From Enemella evansiae (GTDB lineage Bacteria; Pseudomonadota; Alphaproteobacteria; Rhodobacterales; Rhodobacteraceae), in assembly GCA_017255395.1 (NCBI GenBank), contig JAFKDC010000018.1, positions 58,744 through 122,743 of the forward strand: a DNA stretch of 64,000 nt. Reading direction: 5' to 3'. Positions 40,148 to 50,062 of this stretch are shown in pieces (position 1 is the stretch's first letter; every line of letters starts with the position of its first letter). Below the pieces are notes generated by a model, which was not told where the DNA came from, made no database searches, and was given only the letters and a program-made list of their open reading frames with translations. The translations under genes were made by a program, and so were the position numbers.

Positions 40148-40525
40148 TCATTCTTCCCATTCCTCGGGCCGAAACGACAGCCAGAGGCCACCGGCGAGGA
40201 AGAGAAGCAGGTAGATCAGGACGCTGCCCTCGGTCGGTGTCGCCCCCCCCCAGTAGATCAGCGCGAAATAGGCCAGCATCGTGGCGATCAGCAGCCCCGG
40301 CCCGACCAGCCTCAGCACAGGCCCGGCCGCCATGTCCAGCAGCAGGCAGACCAGCGCCGCCCAGACAAGGTAGCCCAGCGTCAACCCCACCGCGGCGACG
40401 GCGATCACCGCCGGGCCGCCGCCCGGCGCCAGCACCATCAGCCCCGAGGCCACCACCGCCGACACGATCATGCCGGCCAGAAAGGCCAACCCGTGAAAGA
40501 GCCAGATGCGGAGGCCGCGGAGCAT
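40148..40525 (-). CDS. Small membrane protein downstream of pccA
   Basis: The 125-residue protein has four likely membrane helices (LFHGLAFLAGMIVSAVVASGLMVL; AVIAVAAVGLTLGYLVWAALVCLLL; GLLIATMLAYFALIYW; VLIYLLLFLAGGLWLSF). ATG 40525 starts four bases after the pccA stop, so it is probably co-expressed. I know of similar unnamed proteins at this place in Rhodobacterales but no function. It could be a membrane neighbour with no role in the carboxylase. Confidence 0.65.
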   Translation of the reverse strand: MLRGLRIWLFHGLAFLAGMIVSAVVASGLMVLAPGGGPAVIAVAAVGLTLGYLVWAALVCLLLDMAAGPVLRLVGPGLLIATMLAYFALIYWGGATPTEGSVLIYLLLFLAGGLWLSFRPEEWEE

Positions 40526-40529
40526 GATG

Positions 40530-42530
<2,001 letters not shown>

Positions 42531-42578
42531 GTCTGTCCCTTCGTCTTCCGCGCCTTAGGGCGCTGTTGTGCAACGACA

Positions 42579-42612
42579 AACGCCGCCCGAAGCCTGTGCT
42601 TCGGACGGCGTT
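42579..42612 (-). terminator. Hairpin between the small lipoprotein gene and pccA
   Basis: A 15-base-pair stem with one mismatch (42579-42593 with 42598-42612) has loop CTGT. On the minus strand it lies after the small lipoprotein gene and before pccA, so pccA may have its own promoter or depend on read-through. Confidence 0.7.
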
Positions 42613-42683
42613 GCATGGATATGGGGCGAGGCGCCATCGGTGACGGCACACCCTCTTTTCCGGCCCGAAGGCCGGGTGTCAGG

Positions 42684-42884
42684 TCAGCGGCAGAGCTGCG
42701 GCGTGACGTCGTCGCAGACCACGCCGGCAAGGCCGCCGGCCGCAGCCGCGCCAGCCACGTTGCCGCCGGTCGCCATGGCCGCGCCGCCTGCAATGCCGGC
42801 ACCCAGCGCGCCGCGCTCAAGGTCGGTGCCTTCGCAGGCAGCAAGGGCGGTACAGGCGGTAATGGCGATGATGAGGGTACGCAT
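42684..42884 (-). CDS. Small glycine-zipper-like lipoprotein
   Basis: The 66-residue precursor has a short signal (RTLIIAITACTALAAC) with the lipidated Cys in LAAC. A glycine/alanine-rich stretch follows (ALGAGIAGGAAMATGGNVAGAAAAGGLAGVV) and the end is CDDVTPQLCR. Glycine-rich segments like this insert into or span the outer membrane. Function is unknown. It lies within the carboxylase gene group on the same strand, but the hairpin after it suggests its own unit. Confidence 0.8.
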   Translation of the reverse strand: MRTLIIAITACTALAACEGTDLERGALGAGIAGGAAMATGGNVAGAAAAGGLAGVVCDDVTPQLCR

Positions 42885-43215
42885 TGTCTCGTCTCCGTGT
42901 CAGGTTCTTGGCCACAGTCCTGCGGCATCTGGCACGGCAACGCCAGCGCATAAGAAAGAGTTCCATGGCCTTCCGCTCGGTCAGGCGGACATTGGCCGAT
43001 GAGGCAGAGTGAGAGGTGGGGCGGCTGGTTCGGGGAAACGACCGGCCGCCCCGATGGGGAATGGGCACGAAGGGAACAGGGGGCCGAAAACACACCCCCA
43101 ACCGCGCCCGGGACAAGGTTTACCCCACGTCCCCTTGCGGCAAAGCGATTTGTGCAACCATAGGCAGTACCCTGCCCACCGCCTCCCGGGATTGGCGGGA
43201 AAACGCTTATTGCGC
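42885..43215. other. Intergenic region in the pcc cluster
   Basis: These 331 bases contain no supported gene. At 43018-43052 there is a broken hairpin (GGGGCGGC at the left, GCCGCCCC at the right) that could end the minus-strand gene stopping at 43216. The part next to the lipoprotein start presumably carries its promoter. Confidence 0.45.
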
Positions 43216-43575
43216 TTACCATTCCTCCGGCTCCTCGAAGGCTTCGGGGAAGGAAGTGCGGGCCACCGCCTCGTCGATGACCAGAAGAGAGTCGTAGCTG
43301 GCGGGGTCGAAGGGATCGTCATAGGGCTTGACCTCGCGGCCAAAGAGCCACGACAGCCTGCCCGCATCCAGGTTCCCGCGCTCGAAGGGCTCGGTCCCAA
43401 AATGCTGCCAGAGCGCCTGCATGAAGGCGGCATCGGCGCGCTTGTCCGCCGGACGGCGGTCGCGATACCGTTCCAGCCGCTTCAGCGGGGTGACGCCCTT
43501 GGGATTGGCGCGACGGATAACAAAGTGAAAATCGGTGCCGGACAGGCGTCCGGGAAAGCCGCGGTGCTTCAGCAT
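43216..43575 (-). CDS. Conserved hypothetical protein between pccB and pccA
   Basis: The 119-residue soluble protein contains FHFVIRRANPKGVTPLKRLERYRDRRPADKRADAAFMQALW and ends YDSLLVIDEAVARTSFPEAFEEPEEW. I know this only as an unnamed Rhodobacterales protein near the carboxylase genes. It has no signal peptide, membrane helix or catalytic motif I can name. The start ATG at 43575 is preceded by a modest AGGAGGG-like stretch (plus strand CCCTCCT at 43579-43586). Genuine coding is likely from its composition. Confidence 0.65.
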   Translation of the reverse strand: MLKHRGFPGRLSGTDFHFVIRRANPKGVTPLKRLERYRDRRPADKRADAAFMQALWQHFGTEPFERGNLDAGRLSWLFGREVKPYDDPFDPASYDSLLVIDEAVARTSFPEAFEEPEEW

Positions 43576-43617
43576 CCCCTGCCCTCCTGTGTTTCGAGGG
43601 CCCGCGAGGGGAGGGAA

Positions 43618-43647
43618 ATCGGGACGGGCGCGAACGTCCGTCCCGAT
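43618..43647 (-). terminator. Hairpin after the 46-residue lipoprotein gene
   Basis: A 10-base-pair perfect stem (ATCGGGACGG with CCGTCCCGAT) with a 10-base loop lies seven bases beyond the minus-strand stop. It separates the lipoprotein gene from the next gene. Confidence 0.6.
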
Positions 43648-43653
43648 AGGTTC

Positions 43654-43794
43654 TTACTTGTACTTGCCGGTGTAGACGGGTTCGACCGTGATCGGCTCGG
43701 GGTCGACCACGACGTACTCTTCTTCCTGCTGTGCGCATGCGGCAACGCCGGCTGCGACTGCAAAAAGGGCAAGAAGCTTGATGCTCTTGGACAT
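43654..43794 (-). CDS. 46-residue lipoprotein
   Basis: Translation of the minus strand gives a 46-residue precursor starting MSKSIKLLALFAVAAGVAAC. The lipobox Cys at residue 20 is followed by AQQEEEYVVVDPEPITVEPVYTGKYK. A strong AGGAG ribosome site precedes the ATG at 43794. The mature peptide of about 27 residues is acidic and Pro/Val-rich and ends in TGKYK, a tail I recall in similar tiny lipoproteins of this order. Function is unknown. A terminator follows and a 214-base AT-richer gap precedes it. Confidence 0.8.
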   Translation of the reverse strand: MSKSIKLLALFAVAAGVAACAQQEEEYVVVDPEPITVEPVYTGKYK

Positions 43795-44008
43795 CTCTTA
43801 CTCCTGTCAGTTTCTGCGAAACCTGCAAAGCGCGTACGCCCTGCCTGTCCCCATTTCGAGGTAACGATTGCTTGGGTGCAATCGACGCTCAAACTACCTT
43901 GGCCTTTTGGAAAAAGATATGCAAGCCGATGCAAGTCCTTAAGCTGTGACTCGAAAGCCTCATATGGTTTTCCACATGAAAGACGCCCCTCAAGATATTG
44001 TGCACGCA
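43795..44008 (-). other. AT-richer gap with hairpin and repeated ATGCAAG
   Basis: This gap holds the promoter of the tiny lipoprotein gene. A 7-base-pair hairpin (CGATTGC with GCAATCG) lies at 43865-43884, and ATGCAAG occurs twice within about 20 bases near 43920-43940. No gene is seen. Confidence 0.4.
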
Positions 44009-44509
44009 TCAGAATACCTCCCAGATGCAGAGGTTATCCTCAACGCGGTAACTCTCGAAGAACTGGCGCACCTCTGGCGACATCACGCCGAAGTCCAGTT
44101 TTTCGGACATCAGCGAGACGATGATACGTTCGGGTGACCAACCGTCATGCTGCAGTTGCGGCAGGGCATGGGTGGCGCAGAGCACCTCCATGTCCTGCGC
44201 GACAGCGGTGAAATCGACGGATTCCTCGTCCAGCGCGGGCGCGATGTAGCGGTATCGCCAGGTGGGTGATTCGTCGATGCGGTCCAGATAGTTGACGACC
44301 AGCCCGGAGGGCAGAGAGACCCCCACCGCTTCCTGGGCGGAAAGGTCCGGCGCGGTCAGGCAAAGCGTCACTGCAATCAGGGCAAGTTTGGCGCAGCCCC
44401 GACACCCGAAGGCTCCTCCCGCCGGGGCTGCTGAACCCGCGGGCGCGCCCGGGGTGGTGTTCCGTGCTGCCGTCATAGAGCGCAGCGGAAAAAAGGCACG
44501 CCGGATCAT
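44009..44509 (-). CDS. DUF6497-family secreted protein
   Basis: The 166-residue protein has a long basic N-terminal region, then a hydrophobic signal (LALIAVTLCLTAPDLSA), then the domain with SLPSGLVVNYLDRI, WRYRYIAPALDEES and FTAVAQDMEVLCATHALPQL. It ends FFESYRVEDNLCIWEVF, the hallmark I associate with DUF6497. The ATG overlaps the stop of the upstream gene (ATGA) and has GGGAG behind it. A later ATG at 44476 would shorten the leader and is also possible. Function unknown. Confidence 0.75.
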   Translation of the reverse strand: MIRRAFFPLRSMTAARNTTPGAPAGSAAPAGGAFGCRGCAKLALIAVTLCLTAPDLSAQEAVGVSLPSGLVVNYLDRIDESPTWRYRYIAPALDEESVDFTAVAQDMEVLCATHALPQLQHDGWSPERIIVSLMSEKLDFGVMSPEVRQFFESYRVEDNLCIWEVF

Positions 44510-44904
44510 GACGTGCGCTCCCGCGCCCAGGACAGCCATCGTTCCCGATTGGCGGGATTGTCCAAAAGCGCTGAAATCCTGGACCCAAGGGTCGACGGTG
44601 CAGCCGCGTTCAACCGCCCACCTGCGACAAGAGTAAGACCTTGGTCGCACTGCGAGACTTCTATCACGGGTGAAAAACCACGCAAGTCCTTTAATTCTCT
44701 CCACAGATCTTGACGCACCTGCAAGGCGATCCGCCTGCGATTCGCAATCGGCAGACGTGTCTCCGCGCAGATATCGAAGCGCGGCGGCCAGTGCCGGGCA
44801 AGGACATAGCGCCCCGCCGCGGCGGATTCGTACCAGCCGTTGCGGCGGCCCGGGCGGGCGGTCGGCGCACCCTGCCCCGCGATGCTGTCGGCCTCAGCCC
44901 CCAT
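44506..44904 (-). CDS. Conserved hypothetical protein after pccB
   Basis: The 132-residue protein has a disordered first third and then FDICAETRLPIANRRRIALQVRQDLWRELKDLRGFSPVIEV, with GLTLVAGGRLN and LDNPANRERWLSWARERT to the end. It starts nine bases after the pccB stop and overlaps the DUF6497 gene, so the three are almost certainly one transcript. I recall similar unnamed genes at this place in other Rhodobacterales. No function can be assigned. Confidence 0.65.
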   Translation of the reverse strand: MGAEADSIAGQGAPTARPGRRNGWYESAAAGRYVLARHWPPRFDICAETRLPIANRRRIALQVRQDLWRELKDLRGFSPVIEVSQCDQGLTLVAGGRLNAAAPSTLGSRISALLDNPANRERWLSWARERTS

Positions 44905-44913
44905 GGTCAGCCC

Positions 44914-46446
44914 TCAGAGCGGAATGTTGTCGTGCTTCTTCCAAGGATTCGTCAGCTGCTTGTTGCGCAGCATGGCGAAGGCCTTGGAGACACGGCGACG
45001 GGTGGACTTGGGCTGGATCACCTCGTCGATGAAGCCACGCTCGGCGGCGACGAAGGGATTGGCGAAGCGATCCTCGTATTCCGCGGTGTGGGCGGCGATC
45101 TTCTCGGCGTCGCCCAGATCGGCGCGGTGGATGATCTCGGTCGCGCCCTTGGCGCCCATCACCGCGATTTCCGCCGTGGGCCAGGCATAGTTGACGTCGC
45201 CGCGCAGGTGCTTGGACGCCATCACGTCATAGGCGCCGCCATAGGCCTTGCGGGTGATCACCGTCACCTTTGGCACCGTCGCCTCGCCATAGGCGAACAG
45301 CAGCTTCGCCCCGTGCTTGATGACGCCACCGTATTCCTGCGACGTCCCGGGCAGGAAGCCGGGCACATCCACGAAGGTCAGGATCGGGATCTCGAAACAG
45401 TCGCAGAAGCGCACGAAGCGCGCGGCCTTGCGCGACGAATCGATATCCAGACAGCCCGCCAGAACCATCGGCTGGTTCGCCACGATGCCGACGGTCTGGC
45501 CTTCCAGCCGGATGAAGCCGGTCACCATGTTCTTGGCGAATTCTTCCTGGATCTCGTAGAAATCGCCCTCGTCCGCGACCTTGGTGATCAACTCCTTCAT
45601 GTCGTAGGGCATGTTGGGGTTGTCGGGGATCAGCGTGTCGAGGCTGGTCTCGATCCGGTCCACGTGGTCGAAAAAAGGCCGGACGGGTGGCTTTTCGCGA
45701 TTGTTGAGCGGCAGGAAATCGACCAGACGCCGCACCTCTGCCAGCGCCTCGACGTCGTTCTCGAAGGCGCCATCCGCGACGGAAGACTTCTTTGTATGGG
45801 TCGAGGCGCCGCCCAGTTCCTCTGCGGTCACCACCTCGTTGGTCACGGTCTTCACCACGTCGGGGCCGGTGACGAACATGTAGGACGAATCCTTCACCAT
45901 GAAGATGAAGTCGGTCATCGCCGGGCTGTAGACCGCCCCGCCCGCGCAGGGGCCCATGATCACAGAGATCTGCGGCACCACGCCCGAGGCCATGATATTG
46001 CGCTGAAAGATCTCGGCATAACCCGCCAGCGCGTCCACGCCTTCCTGGATGCGGGCGCCGCCCGAATCGTTCAGCCCGATCACCGGGGCGCCGTTCTGCA
46101 CCGCCATATCCATGATCTTGCAGATCTTCTGCGCGTGGGTGGCCGAGACCGACCCGCCCAGCACGGTGAAATCCTGACTGAAGACATAGACCATGCGGCC
46201 GTTGATCGTACCCCAGCCCGTCACGACGCCATCGCCGTAGGGGCGATTCTTCTCCATGCCGAAGTCGGTGCAGCGGTGGGCGACGAAGGTGTCGTATTCC
46301 TCGAAGCTGTCCTCATCGAGCAGAAGCTCGATCCGTTCGCGCGCGGTCAGCTTGCCCTTGGCGTGCTGCGCGTCGATCCGCTTTTGCCCGCCGCCAAGGC
46401 GGGCGTTCTCGCGGCGGTCCTGCAATTCGTGGAGAATGTCTTTCAT
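44914..46446 (-). CDS. pccB: Propionyl-CoA carboxylase beta subunit
   Basis: The beta chain (510 residues) transfers the carboxyl group from biotin to propionyl-CoA. Carboxyltransferase landmarks are [44 protein letters not shown] (oxyanion hole) and, in the second half, [26 protein letters not shown] and [11 protein letters not shown]. The start MKDILHEL has AAAGGGG before it. The promoter gap upstream holds two GCAAA-N3-GCAAA repeats, the probable target of the nearby PccR. Confidence 0.96.
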   Translation of the reverse strand: MKDILHELQDRRENARLGGGQKRIDAQHAKGKLTARERIELLLDEDSFEEYDTFVAHRCTDFGMEKNRPYGDGVVTGWGTINGRMVYVFSQDFTVLGGSVSATHAQKICKIMDMAVQNGAPVIGLNDSGGARIQEGVDALAGYAEIFQRNIMASGVVPQISVIMGPCAGGAVYSPAMTDFIFMVKDSSYMFVTGPDVVKTVTNEVVTAEELGGASTHTKKSSVADGAFENDVEALAEVRRLVDFLPLNNREKPPVRPFFDHVDRIETSLDTLIPDNPNMPYDMKELITKVADEGDFYEIQEEFAKNMVTGFIRLEGQTVGIVANQPMVLAGCLDIDSSRKAARFVRFCDCFEIPILTFVDVPGFLPGTSQEYGGVIKHGAKLLFAYGEATVPKVTVITRKAYGGAYDVMASKHLRGDVNYAWPTAEIAVMGAKGATEIIHRADLGDAEKIAAHTAEYEDRFANPFVAAERGFIDEVIQPKSTRRRVSKAFAMLRNKQLTNPWKKHDNIPL

Positions 46447-46509
46447 CTGGCGCCCCTTTCGGTTTGGCTGGAAAATACAGGGGAATGCAGCGGCCTCAAG
46501 AACTATCCG

Positions 46510-46522
46510 GCAAATTTGCAAA
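46510..46522. promoter_or_regulatory. Candidate PccR operator 1 upstream of pccB
   Basis: GCAAA-TTT-GCAAA: a direct repeat of GCAAA with 8-base period that also contains the palindrome ATTTGCAAAT. It lies 64 bases before the pccB start. TTTGCAAA is the half-site I recall for PccR of Rhodobacter sphaeroides. Confidence 0.65.
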
Positions 46523-46549
46523 TTCGGCGAAGTTGTCGCGATGAAAATT

Positions 46550-46562
46550 GCAAATCAGCAAA
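46550..46562. promoter_or_regulatory. Candidate PccR operator 2 between pccB and the transporter
   Basis: GCAAA-TCA-GCAAA repeats the arrangement of operator 1 in the same orientation, 40 bases further right. It could act on pccB, on the divergent transporter gene, or on both. Confidence 0.6.
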
Positions 46563-46633
46563 ATGATGCGCAGGGCATGTTTTTCCACCGCTAAGGTTGG
46601 ACAAAACAGCGGAATGCTCTTACCGCTGAACAC

Positions 46634-47860
46634 ATGAGTTCACCAAGCCCCGTGCGGTTCCTGGACCGCTCTACCCCGCCTCATATCTCGACGCTTGTTC
46701 TTCTGGCAGGCATGTCGGCGCTGACGATGAGCGTCTTCCTCCCCAGTCTGCCCGACATGGCGGCCTGGTACGAGGCGGATTACAGCCTCTTGCAGCTTTC
46801 GGTGACGGTGTATCTTGCGGCCAACGCGTTGCTGCAGATTGTCGTGGGGCCGATTTCCGACAAGATCGGACGGCGCCCGGTGATCCTTGCGGGGCTGGCG
46901 CTGTTCTGTCTGGCCACGCTGGGCTGCCTGCTTGCGACGAATGTCTACGTCTTCCTGCTGTTCCGCATGCTTCAGGCGGTGGTCACCGTCGCCATGGTTC
47001 TCAGCCGCGCCGTCGTGCGCGACATGGTCCCGGCCAACGAGGCCGCCTCGATGATCGGCTATGTCACCATGGGCATGGCGGTGATTCCCATGGTCAGCCC
47101 GGCCATCGGCGGCTACCTCGGCGATGTCTTCGGATGGAAGGCCAGCTTCTGGCTGATGCTGGGCCTCGGGATTTTCATGATCTGGCTGGTCCGGACCGAT
47201 CTCGGAGAGACCGCGGCCAAAAGCGGCCTGACCCTGTCGCAGCAATTCTCGCAATATCCCGAACTCTTCCGCTCGCAGCGGTTCTGGGGTTATGCGCTGG
47301 CCTGCGCCTTTTCCTCTGGCGCCTTCTTTTCCTTTCTCGGCGGCGCCCCCTACGTGGGGTCCGAGGTCTACGGCCTGCCCTCGACGGTGATCGGCTACTA
47401 TTTCGGCGCGCCCGCCGTGGGTTACATGCTCGGAAACTACCTGTCCGGGCGCTACTCGGCCCGTGTCGGGATCAACCGCATGGTGCTGATCGGCGCGGTG
47501 ATCGTATCGGGCGGCATGGCGGTTACCATGGTGCTGTTTGCCATCGGCGGCGGCTCTGCGCTGATCTTCTTCGGCTCCATGACGCTGGTGGGCCTCGGCA
47601 ACGGGCTGACCATTCCCAATGCCACCGCCGGCTCGCTGTCGGTGCGCCCGCATCTGGCGGGCTCGGCCTCGGGGCTGGGCGGGGCCATCATGATCGGCGG
47701 CGGCGCGGCGCTTTCGGCGCTTGCAGGCGCGATGCTTCAACCGGGCAGCGGCGCATGGCCGCTGCTGTGGCTGATGTTCGCCTGCGGCGTGGCCTCGCTT
47801 CTGGCAATCGCGCACGTCATGGCGCGCGAGAAGCAGCTCGGGGGACTGGACGCCGCCTGA
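46634..47860 (+). CDS. Bcr/CflA-type MFS transporter
   Basis: The 408-residue protein has twelve predicted membrane helices. Between helices 2 and 3 it has GPISDKIGRRPVILAG, the MFS motif A. PSLPDMAAWYEADYSLLQLSVTVYLAANALLQ near the N-terminus is the drug:H+ antiporter (12-helix, Bcr/CflA) pattern. Relatives export antibiotics or metabolites. It sits between the pccB promoter and pccR on the opposite strand, so it may share PccR control and export an acid or CoA-pathway by-product. That is inference. Confidence 0.85.
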   Translation: MSSPSPVRFLDRSTPPHISTLVLLAGMSALTMSVFLPSLPDMAAWYEADYSLLQLSVTVYLAANALLQIVVGPISDKIGRRPVILAGLALFCLATLGCLLATNVYVFLLFRMLQAVVTVAMVLSRAVVRDMVPANEAASMIGYVTMGMAVIPMVSPAIGGYLGDVFGWKASFWLMLGLGIFMIWLVRTDLGETAAKSGLTLSQQFSQYPELFRSQRFWGYALACAFSSGAFFSFLGGAPYVGSEVYGLPSTVIGYYFGAPAVGYMLGNYLSGRYSARVGINRMVLIGAVIVSGGMAVTMVLFAIGGGSALIFFGSMTLVGLGNGLTIPNATAGSLSVRPHLAGSASGLGGAIMIGGGAALSALAGAMLQPGSGAWPLLWLMFACGVASLLAIAHVMAREKQLGGLDAA

Positions 47861-47890
47861 GCGACATTGCAAAGTCGCCCCGAAGGCTTC

Positions 47891-47903
47891 GCAAAGATGC
47901 AAA
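47891..47903. promoter_or_regulatory. Candidate PccR operator upstream of pccR
   Basis: GCAAA-GAT-GCAAA ends nine bases before the pccR start, and another TTGCAAA lies at 47867-47873. The position over the ribosome-site region suggests autoregulation. Confidence 0.6.
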
Positions 47904-47912
47904 GGGACGGAT

Positions 47913-49313
47913 ATGCCGCCGCAAAAGCTTTACGCGGGCGCCAAGCTGCGCGACATCCGCGGCCGCCTTGGCCTGACGCAGAAGGACTTCGCCGCGAAGC
48001 TGGGCATCTCGCTGCCCTACCTGAACCAGATGGAGAACAACAACCGCCCCGTTTCAACGACGGTGGTGCTGGCGCTGGCGCAAGAGTTCGGCTTCGACGT
48101 CACCGAACTGGGACAGGGCGATGCCGAGCGGCTGGTCAGCGACATGCGCGAGGCGCTGGCCGACCCGGTCTTTGGCGAAAGCACGCCGCAGCTGGCGGAC
48201 CTTCGGCTGACAGCCTCGAACGCGCCGGTGCTGGCGCGGGCCTTCCTGGCCCTGCACCGCGCCTACCGACAGACCCACGAGAGGCTCGCCTCGCTGGACG
48301 AGGCGCTGGGGCGCGAGGGCACACAGCTGCAACCCAGCCCCTGGGAAGAGGTGCGCGACTTCTTCCACTACTGCGACAACTACATCGATGCGGTGGATCG
48401 CGCGGCAGAGCATTTCGCCCGGCTGAGCGAGGGTGAAAGCGACATCCGCAGCGCCGCGCTGGAGCGGCTGGCGACGCGCGGGATCACCACGCGGCTGGTG
48501 CGCGCGACGCCCCTGCGGGTCTACGACAGCGAAAAGCAGGAGATCACGCTTTCGGCGCTGGCGACCAAGGAAACGCAGACCTTCCAGCTGCTGGTGCAGG
48601 TCGCGCTTCTGCGTCAGAACCAGTTGCTGGACGCGACGCTGGACCTTGCCCGCTTCCAGTCGGAAGAGGCTCGCGCCATCGCCAAGCTGGGGCTGGCCAA
48701 TTACTTCGCCGGGGCGGCAATGATGCCCTACAAGGCCTTTCTCGCCGCCGCGCAGGAAACGCGCCACGATCTGGAGCTGCTGGCGGCGCGCTTCGGCGCC
48801 TCGATCGAGCAGGTGGCCCACCGGCTTTCGACGCTCCAGCGGCCCGGCGCCAAGGGCGTGCCCTTCTTCTTCGTGCGCGTCGATCAGGCCGGCACCATCA
48901 CCAAGCGCCACTCTGCCACGCGTCTGCAATTCGCGCGCTTCGGCGGCGCCTGCCCGCTGTGGAACGTCCACCGCGCCTTCGAGACGCCCGGCCGTTTCCT
49001 GCGCCAACTGGCCGAGACGCCGGACGGGGTGCGTTACATCCTGCTGGCGCGGGACGTGTCCAAGACCGGCGGCCATTTCGGCGCGCCGGTACGGCGCTAC
49101 GCCATTGCACTGGGGTGCGAGGTGCGCCACGCCGCCGGCCTCGTCTATGCCGATGACATGGACTTCACCCGCGCCGCATCCTTCGAGCCCATCGGCATCT
49201 CCTGCCGGATCTGCGAACGCACCCATTGCCACCAGCGCTCTGTGCCGCCGCTCGAAAAACACCTCTCCATCGACCCGGACCGGCGCGACACCCTGCCCTA
49301 CAGGCTGGAATAG
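47913..49313 (+). CDS. pccR: Short-chain fatty acyl-CoA regulator PccR (ScfR family)
   Basis: The 466-residue protein has an N-terminal XRE-type helix-turn-helix (LRDIRGRLGLTQKDFAAKLGISLPYLNQMENNNRPVS). A long middle region and an ImmA/IrrE-like part follow, and the C-terminal domain contains cysteines (ISCRICERTHCHQRSVPPLEKHLSIDPDRR). This matches the ScfR family; PccR of Rhodobacter sphaeroides activates the propionyl-CoA carboxylase and mutase genes in response to propionyl-CoA. Location beside pccB and the matching repeats support the name. It starts 52 bases after the transporter stop. Confidence 0.9.
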   Translation: MPPQKLYAGAKLRDIRGRLGLTQKDFAAKLGISLPYLNQMENNNRPVSTTVVLALAQEFGFDVTELGQGDAERLVSDMREALADPVFGESTPQLADLRLTASNAPVLARAFLALHRAYRQTHERLASLDEALGREGTQLQPSPWEEVRDFFHYCDNYIDAVDRAAEHFARLSEGESDIRSAALERLATRGITTRLVRATPLRVYDSEKQEITLSALATKETQTFQLLVQVALLRQNQLLDATLDLARFQSEEARAIAKLGLANYFAGAAMMPYKAFLAAAQETRHDLELLAARFGASIEQVAHRLSTLQRPGAKGVPFFFVRVDQAGTITKRHSATRLQFARFGGACPLWNVHRAFETPGRFLRQLAETPDGVRYILLARDVSKTGGHFGAPVRRYAIALGCEVRHAAGLVYADDMDFTRAASFEPIGISCRICERTHCHQRSVPPLEKHLSIDPDRRDTLPYRLE

Positions 49314-49334
49314 CGCAGCCGGGCCCTGCAGGCG

Positions 49335-49381
49335 GCCAAGAGTTTTCGAAAACTCTTGGCAAATTTCTCCGAAGAAATTTG
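49335..49381. repeat. Two adjacent palindromes between convergent pccR and amidase genes
   Basis: A perfect 26-nt palindrome (49335-49360) with core CAAG-AGTT-TTCGAA-AACT-CTTG abuts a 22-nt near-palindrome (49360-49381), CAAA-TTTC-TCCGAA-GAAA-TTTG. Both can fold in either strand and end in T-rich arms, so a two-way terminator is the simple reading. The design matches the pair at 9570-9635. Confidence 0.75.
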
Positions 49382-49391
49382 GTCGCGCGCC

Positions 49392-50057
49392 TCAGCGGGC
49401 GGGCCAGCGGGCGGCGAGATCTGCGGCAAGCGCGCGGTCGGTATCGTCGACCGGCCCGGTCGCGCCGGGGCGGAACCGCAGCCGGAACGCGTTCACAACG
49501 TCAGCCTCGGGTCTGGCTGCGTCGTAGCCGAACCGTCCGCAATCCTTCAGGAAGTCCCCGGGTTCCGCGCGTCTGGGCCAGACCGACAGGCCTGCGCGGG
49601 AAAGGCGGCGCCAGTCGAAGCGCGGGCCCGGGTCGATCTTGCGGGCGATCGCCGTGTCGGAATGGCCCACCACCCGCTCCGGCGGAATGGACCAGCGTAC
49701 GAGGATGGCGCGCAGCAGGTCTTCGAGCGCGCGCATCTGCGGTTCGGGAAAGGGGTGATCGCCCCGGTTCGCCAGTTCGATCCCGATACTGTGGGAATTC
49801 ACGTCCCGCACCGCGCCCCAGACCCCGGCGCCCGCGTGCCAGGCGCGATCCTCTTCCCGGACCAGATGCCAGAGCCGCCCGTTCTCCGCGAGGAGGTAAT
49901 GGGCGGAGACCTCGAATTCAGGGGAACAGAGTCGCGCGCAGGCCTCTTCGGCGCTGCGCATCGCTGTGTAGTGCAGCACCACCATGTCCGGGGCATCGAC
50001 GCCCCGGCGTTCGGTGAAGTTCGGTGAAGGGTACCAGAGCGCCCCGGCCTGCGTCAC
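49392..50057 (-). CDS. N-acetylmuramoyl-L-alanine amidase, AmpD/AmiD type
   Basis: The 221-residue enzyme of the Amidase_2 family starts at GTG 50057. Zinc ligands are in VVLHYTAM (His) and VVGHSDTAIARKIDPGPRFDW (His and the Asp of DPG). SAHYLLAENGRLWHLVREEDRAWHAGAG and SHSIGIELANRG are family motifs. It cleaves the peptide from muramic acid or anhydromuropeptides. No signal peptide is seen, which favours an AmpD-like recycling role in the cytoplasm. It follows the Excalibur lipoprotein gene by five bases. Confidence 0.9.
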   Translation of the reverse strand: MTQAGALWYPSPNFTERRGVDAPDMVVLHYTAMRSAEEACARLCSPEFEVSAHYLLAENGRLWHLVREEDRAWHAGAGVWGAVRDVNSHSIGIELANRGDHPFPEPQMRALEDLLRAILVRWSIPPERVVGHSDTAIARKIDPGPRFDWRRLSRAGLSVWPRRAEPGDFLKDCGRFGYDAARPEADVVNAFRLRFRPGATGPVDDTDRALAADLAARWPAR

Positions 50058-50062
50058 GCGGC

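Noticed and set aside
49335..49381. Palindromes considered as part of a tRNA or a phage attachment site
   Set aside because: They do not fold as a cloverleaf, lack a T-loop, and no integrase lies near; a terminator or repeat explains them better.
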